Shown here in pieces: positions 61,687 through 64,000 of a stretch of 64,000 bases of DNA. Position 1 is the stretch's first letter. Every line of letters starts with the position of its first letter. The notes beneath the pieces were generated by a model. The model was not told where the DNA came from and did not search any database. It saw only the letters and a list, made by a program, of their open reading frames with translations. The position numbers were made by a program, and so were the translations under genes. The DNA lies in the NCBI GenBank assembly GCA_963722295.1, contig CAVRLB010000001.1, positions 620,001 to 684,000 on the forward strand, given 5' to 3'. The stretch comes from Brooklawnia sp032229645 (lineage in GTDB: Bacteria; Actinomycetota; Actinomycetes; Propionibacteriales; Propionibacteriaceae).

Positions 61687-64000
61687 TCAGCGGTTGCCTC
61701 CCGGCATACCCCAGGCCTCAAACTCGGCAAGACCCGCCCGCTCCGTACTAGCCGAAACCGAGCTGACGTCAAGCCGAACACTGGTGACCGCACGCGCCGG
61801 GAACGTGATCGTCGTCGCCGAACCATCATTCGCCAATGATGTCACCGGCACCGAACTACCATCCGAAAACACCAGCGTCCCACCAGTGATCTGATCGTTA
61901 CCGTTCGGACGATCAAACAAAACAACCCTGCTCAACGTCACCGGACCATCCCAGGTCAGCCTCACCCACGCTCCAACACCATCACCATCACTCGACCACT
62001 CATTGCTCCACGAACCCGGATAGCCGTCCACCACACCATCAATCGCCTTGACGCCCTCCTGGCCCGCAACCTCCGACGACTGAGTCACCCTCACACCGGA
62101 TTGTCTGGCCACATTCGTGGGCGTCCAAGAATCGTCGCCCACGGAGACATTCACCGAATCCGTCGACGATTCCCGGCCGTCCGAAACAGCCAACTCGAAC
62201 ACATAGTCACCGCTCTGAACCGGAGTGAATGAAGGCGCAGCCGTGTCAGCACCACTCAACTCCACCGCAGGACCGGCAGTCTGCGTCCACGCATAGGTCA
62301 ACGAATCCGCAGCATCAGGATCGCTGGACGCCGAGCCGTCCAGTCTCACGAGAGTTCCAACGGCATCGGACGAATCCGCTCCCGCGTTGGCGACCGGTGG
62401 CCGATTGGCGGCGGATCCTCCCGGCGTACCCCAGGCCTCAAACTCGGCAAGACCCGCCCGCTCCGTACTAGCCGAAACCGAGCTGACGTCAAGCCGAACA
62501 CTGGTGACCGCACGCGCCGGGAACGTGATCGTCGTCGCCGAACCATCATTCGCCAATGATGTCACCGGCACCGAACTACCATCCGAAAACACCAGCGTCC
62601 CACCAGTGATCTGATCGTTACCGTTCGGACGATCAAACAAAACAACCCTGCTCAACGTCACCGGACCATCCCAGGTCAGCCTCACCCACGCTCCAACACC
62701 ATCACCATCACTCGACCACTCATTGCTCCACGAACCCGGATAGCCGTCCACCACACCATCAATCGCCTTGACGCCCTCCTGGCCCGCAACCTCCGACGAC
62801 TGAGTCACCCTCACACCGGATTGTCTGGCCACATTCGTGGGCGTCCAAGAATCGTCGCCCACGGAGACATTCACCGAATCCGTCGACGATTCCCGGCCGT
62901 CCGAAACAGCCAACTCGAACACATAGTCACCGCTCTGAACCGGAGTGAATGAAGGCGCAGCCGTGTCAGCACCACTCAACTCCACCGCAGGACCGGCAGT
63001 CTGCGTCCACGCATAGGTCAACGAATCCGCAGCATCAGGATCGCTGGACGCCGAGCCGTCCAGTCTCACGAGAGTTCCAACGGCATCGGACGAATCCGCT
63101 CCCGCGTTGGCGACCGGTGGCCGATTGGCGGCGGATCCTCCCGGCGTACCCCAGGCCTCAAACTCGGCAAGACCCGCCCGCTCCGTACTAGCCGAAACCG
63201 AGCTGACGTCAAGCCGAACACTGGTGACCGCACGCGCCGGGAACGTGATCGTCGTCGCCGAACCATCATTCGCCAATGATGTCACCGGCACCGAACTACC
63301 ATCCGAAAACACCAGCGTCCCACCAGTGATCTGATCGTTACCGTTCGGACGATCAAACAAAACAACCCTGCTCAACGTCACCGGACCATCCCAGGTCAGC
63401 CTCACCCACGCTCCAACACCATCACCATCACTCGACCACTCATTGCTCCACGAACCCGGATAGCCGTCCACCACACCATCAATCGCCTTGACGCCCTCCT
63501 GGCCCGCAACCTCAGACGACTGAGTCACCCTCACACCGGATTGTCTGGCCACATTTGTCAGCGGCGCGGCGGCCATTGTCACCGTGACGGAATCCGTGGA
63601 CGTTGCCTGACCGTCCGAAACGGTCAACTCGAAGGCATAATCGCCGGCCTCGATGGCAGCGAACGACGGCGCAGCAGTATCAGCACCACTCAAATCCACC
63701 GCAGGACCGGCAATCTGCGTCCACGAGTACGAGAGATCGTCGAGTCCTGATGAGCCGTTGCCGTCGAGGCTCACGCTCGTACCGGCGGTCACCGTTCGGT
63801 CGATGCCTGCGTTCGCAGCCACCGGACTGCCGTCGGTCGCGATGACATATTGGCGATGGAGCCAACCGGTGTTCCAGTAGCCGTCCCAGTCGATCGCGAT
63901 GTCGTGTTCGGCGTAGGTGGCGAAGGCACTGATCTTCCGGTCGAGGTCGTCACCGAAAACGTTCTGCGGCCAGTTCTCGTCGAGCATGAAATCGCCGTAA
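61687..64000 (-). CDS. Large multidomain protein with repeated PKD + discoidin-like modules (5' end outside window)
   Basis: The 3' part (about 770 residues) of a larger protein; the frame is open to the window edge. After a partial non-repeat region (DENWPQNVFGDDLDRKIS) come alternating modules. PKD-like domains contain RPPVANAGADSS and DYVFELAVSDG, and galactose-binding/discoidin-like domains contain AIDGVVDGYPGSWSNEW and VRLTWDGPVTLSRVVLFD. Two 240-residue repeats and a further domain are almost identical. Such modules usually sit on secreted carbohydrate-active enzymes; a PIG-L-type deacetylase end is possible for the N-terminal part but cannot be shown. The ATG at 63987 is probably internal. 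Confidence 0.85.
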   Translation of the reverse strand, partial: YGDFMLDENWPQNVFGDDLDRKISAFATYAEHDIAIDWDGYWNTGWLHRQYVIATDGSPVAANAGIDRTVTAGTSVSLDGNGSSGLDDLSYSWTQIAGPAVDLSGADTAAPSFAAIEAGDYAFELTVSDGQATSTDSVTVTMAAAPLTNVARQSGVRVTQSSEVAGQEGVKAIDGVVDGYPGSWSNEWSSDGDGVGAWVRLTWDGPVTLSRVVLFDRPNGNDQITGGTLVFSDGSSVPVTSLANDGSATTITFPARAVTSVRLDVSSVSASTERAGLAEFEAWGTPGGSAANRPPVANAGADSSDAVGTLVRLDGSASSDPDAADSLTYAWTQTAGPAVELSGADTAAPSFTPVQSGDYVFELAVSDGRESSTDSVNVSVGDDSWTPTNVARQSGVRVTQSSEVAGQEGVKAIDGVVDGYPGSWSNEWSSDGDGVGAWVRLTWDGPVTLSRVVLFDRPNGNDQITGGTLVFSDGSSVPVTSLANDGSATTITFPARAVTSVRLDVSSVSASTERAGLAEFEAWGTPGGSAANRPPVANAGADSSDAVGTLVRLDGSASSDPDAADSLTYAWTQTAGPAVELSGADTAAPSFTPVQSGDYVFELAVSDGRESSTDSVNVSVGDDSWTPTNVARQSGVRVTQSSEVAGQEGVKAIDGVVDGYPGSWSNEWSSDGDGVGAWVRLTWDGPVTLSRVVLFDRPNGNDQITGGTLVFSDGSSVPVTSLANDGSATTITFPARAVTSVRLDVSSVSASTERAGLAEFEAWGMPGGNR
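61707..63555. repeat. Near-perfect 720-bp tandem repeat inside the modular protein gene
   Basis: Copy 1 (61707-62426) and copy 2 (62427-63146) are identical as far as I can compare them line by line. A partial third copy (63147-63555) differs at one base (63514) before diverging at 63556. The period is exactly 720 bp, or 240 codons. Perfect DNA identity, including third positions, means recent duplication or ongoing gene conversion. Confidence 0.95.

Overview
The window is high-GC, gene-dense chromosomal DNA from an actinobacterium. The strongest sign is the block secA - hpf - comF-like - lpqB - mtrB - mtrA (49.4-58.3 kb, minus strand), a gene order typical of Actinobacteria. A 180-kDa-type NAD glutamate dehydrogenase, a DUF2505 gene, an Rv3235-like gene, a DEAD-box helicase beside a ferritin-like gene, and Ku agree with this. 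A member of Propionibacteriaceae would fit, but that is a guess. No rRNA, tRNA, insertion sequence, phage gene or CRISPR array was seen.

Layout. (1) 0-12 kb: housekeeping genes (ferritin-like protein, RNA helicase, SDR, LOG protein, trpS, PHP phosphoesterase, large GDH, DUF2505, TetR). (2) 12.7-18.2 kb: a minus-strand operon of APC permease, small-molecule kinase, class III PLP enzyme and SDR with a divergent TetR gene. It looks like a catabolic unit for a hydroxylated amine or amino acid, in which phosphorylation would be followed by phospholyase or transaminase chemistry. (3) 18.2-30.5 kb: a long leader, then an Rbs-type ABC importer, an amidohydrolase-ornithine cyclodeaminase fusion, a FAD amine dehydrogenase/oxidase, a membrane FeS protein with EtfD-like architecture, and etfB-etfA. 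The genes read as an import and oxidation module whose electrons would pass from FAD through ETF to the quinone pool. (4) 30.5-45.5 kb: a sugar-catabolic locus with an RpiB-type isomerase, split transketolase, DhaK-DhaL kinase, LarA-like protein, TIM-barrel isomerase, 3-hydroxyacyl-CoA-dehydrogenase-like enzyme, Nramp-like transporter lacking the metal motif, DapA-like aldolase, FGGY kinase, small membrane protein and transaldolase-like protein. The substrate cannot be named; a tetrulose or branched pentose is plausible. (5) 45.9-49.3 kb: AbiEi-like protein, Ku, a small DUF6912-like protein and an Rv3235-like protein. (6) 49.4-59 kb: Sec, ribosome-hibernation and MtrAB-LpqB genes plus yqgE. 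(7) 59.2-64 kb: a P-type ATPase and the 3' part of a large multidomain protein built from almost identical 720-bp repeats; this gene runs off the window.

Between genes, three loci (about 3.2, 45.7 and 47.1 kb) carry one related tandem repeat with a period of 50-51 bp and a similar head module. This is a dispersed intergenic repeat family that no gene explains. Several strong inverted-repeat terminators sit between convergent genes.

The most promising leads for something undescribed are the ETF-linked amine-oxidation cluster with its fusion enzyme, the sugar locus with the altered Nramp-like carrier and its structured leader, the 51-bp repeat family, and the 720-bp repeat protein.
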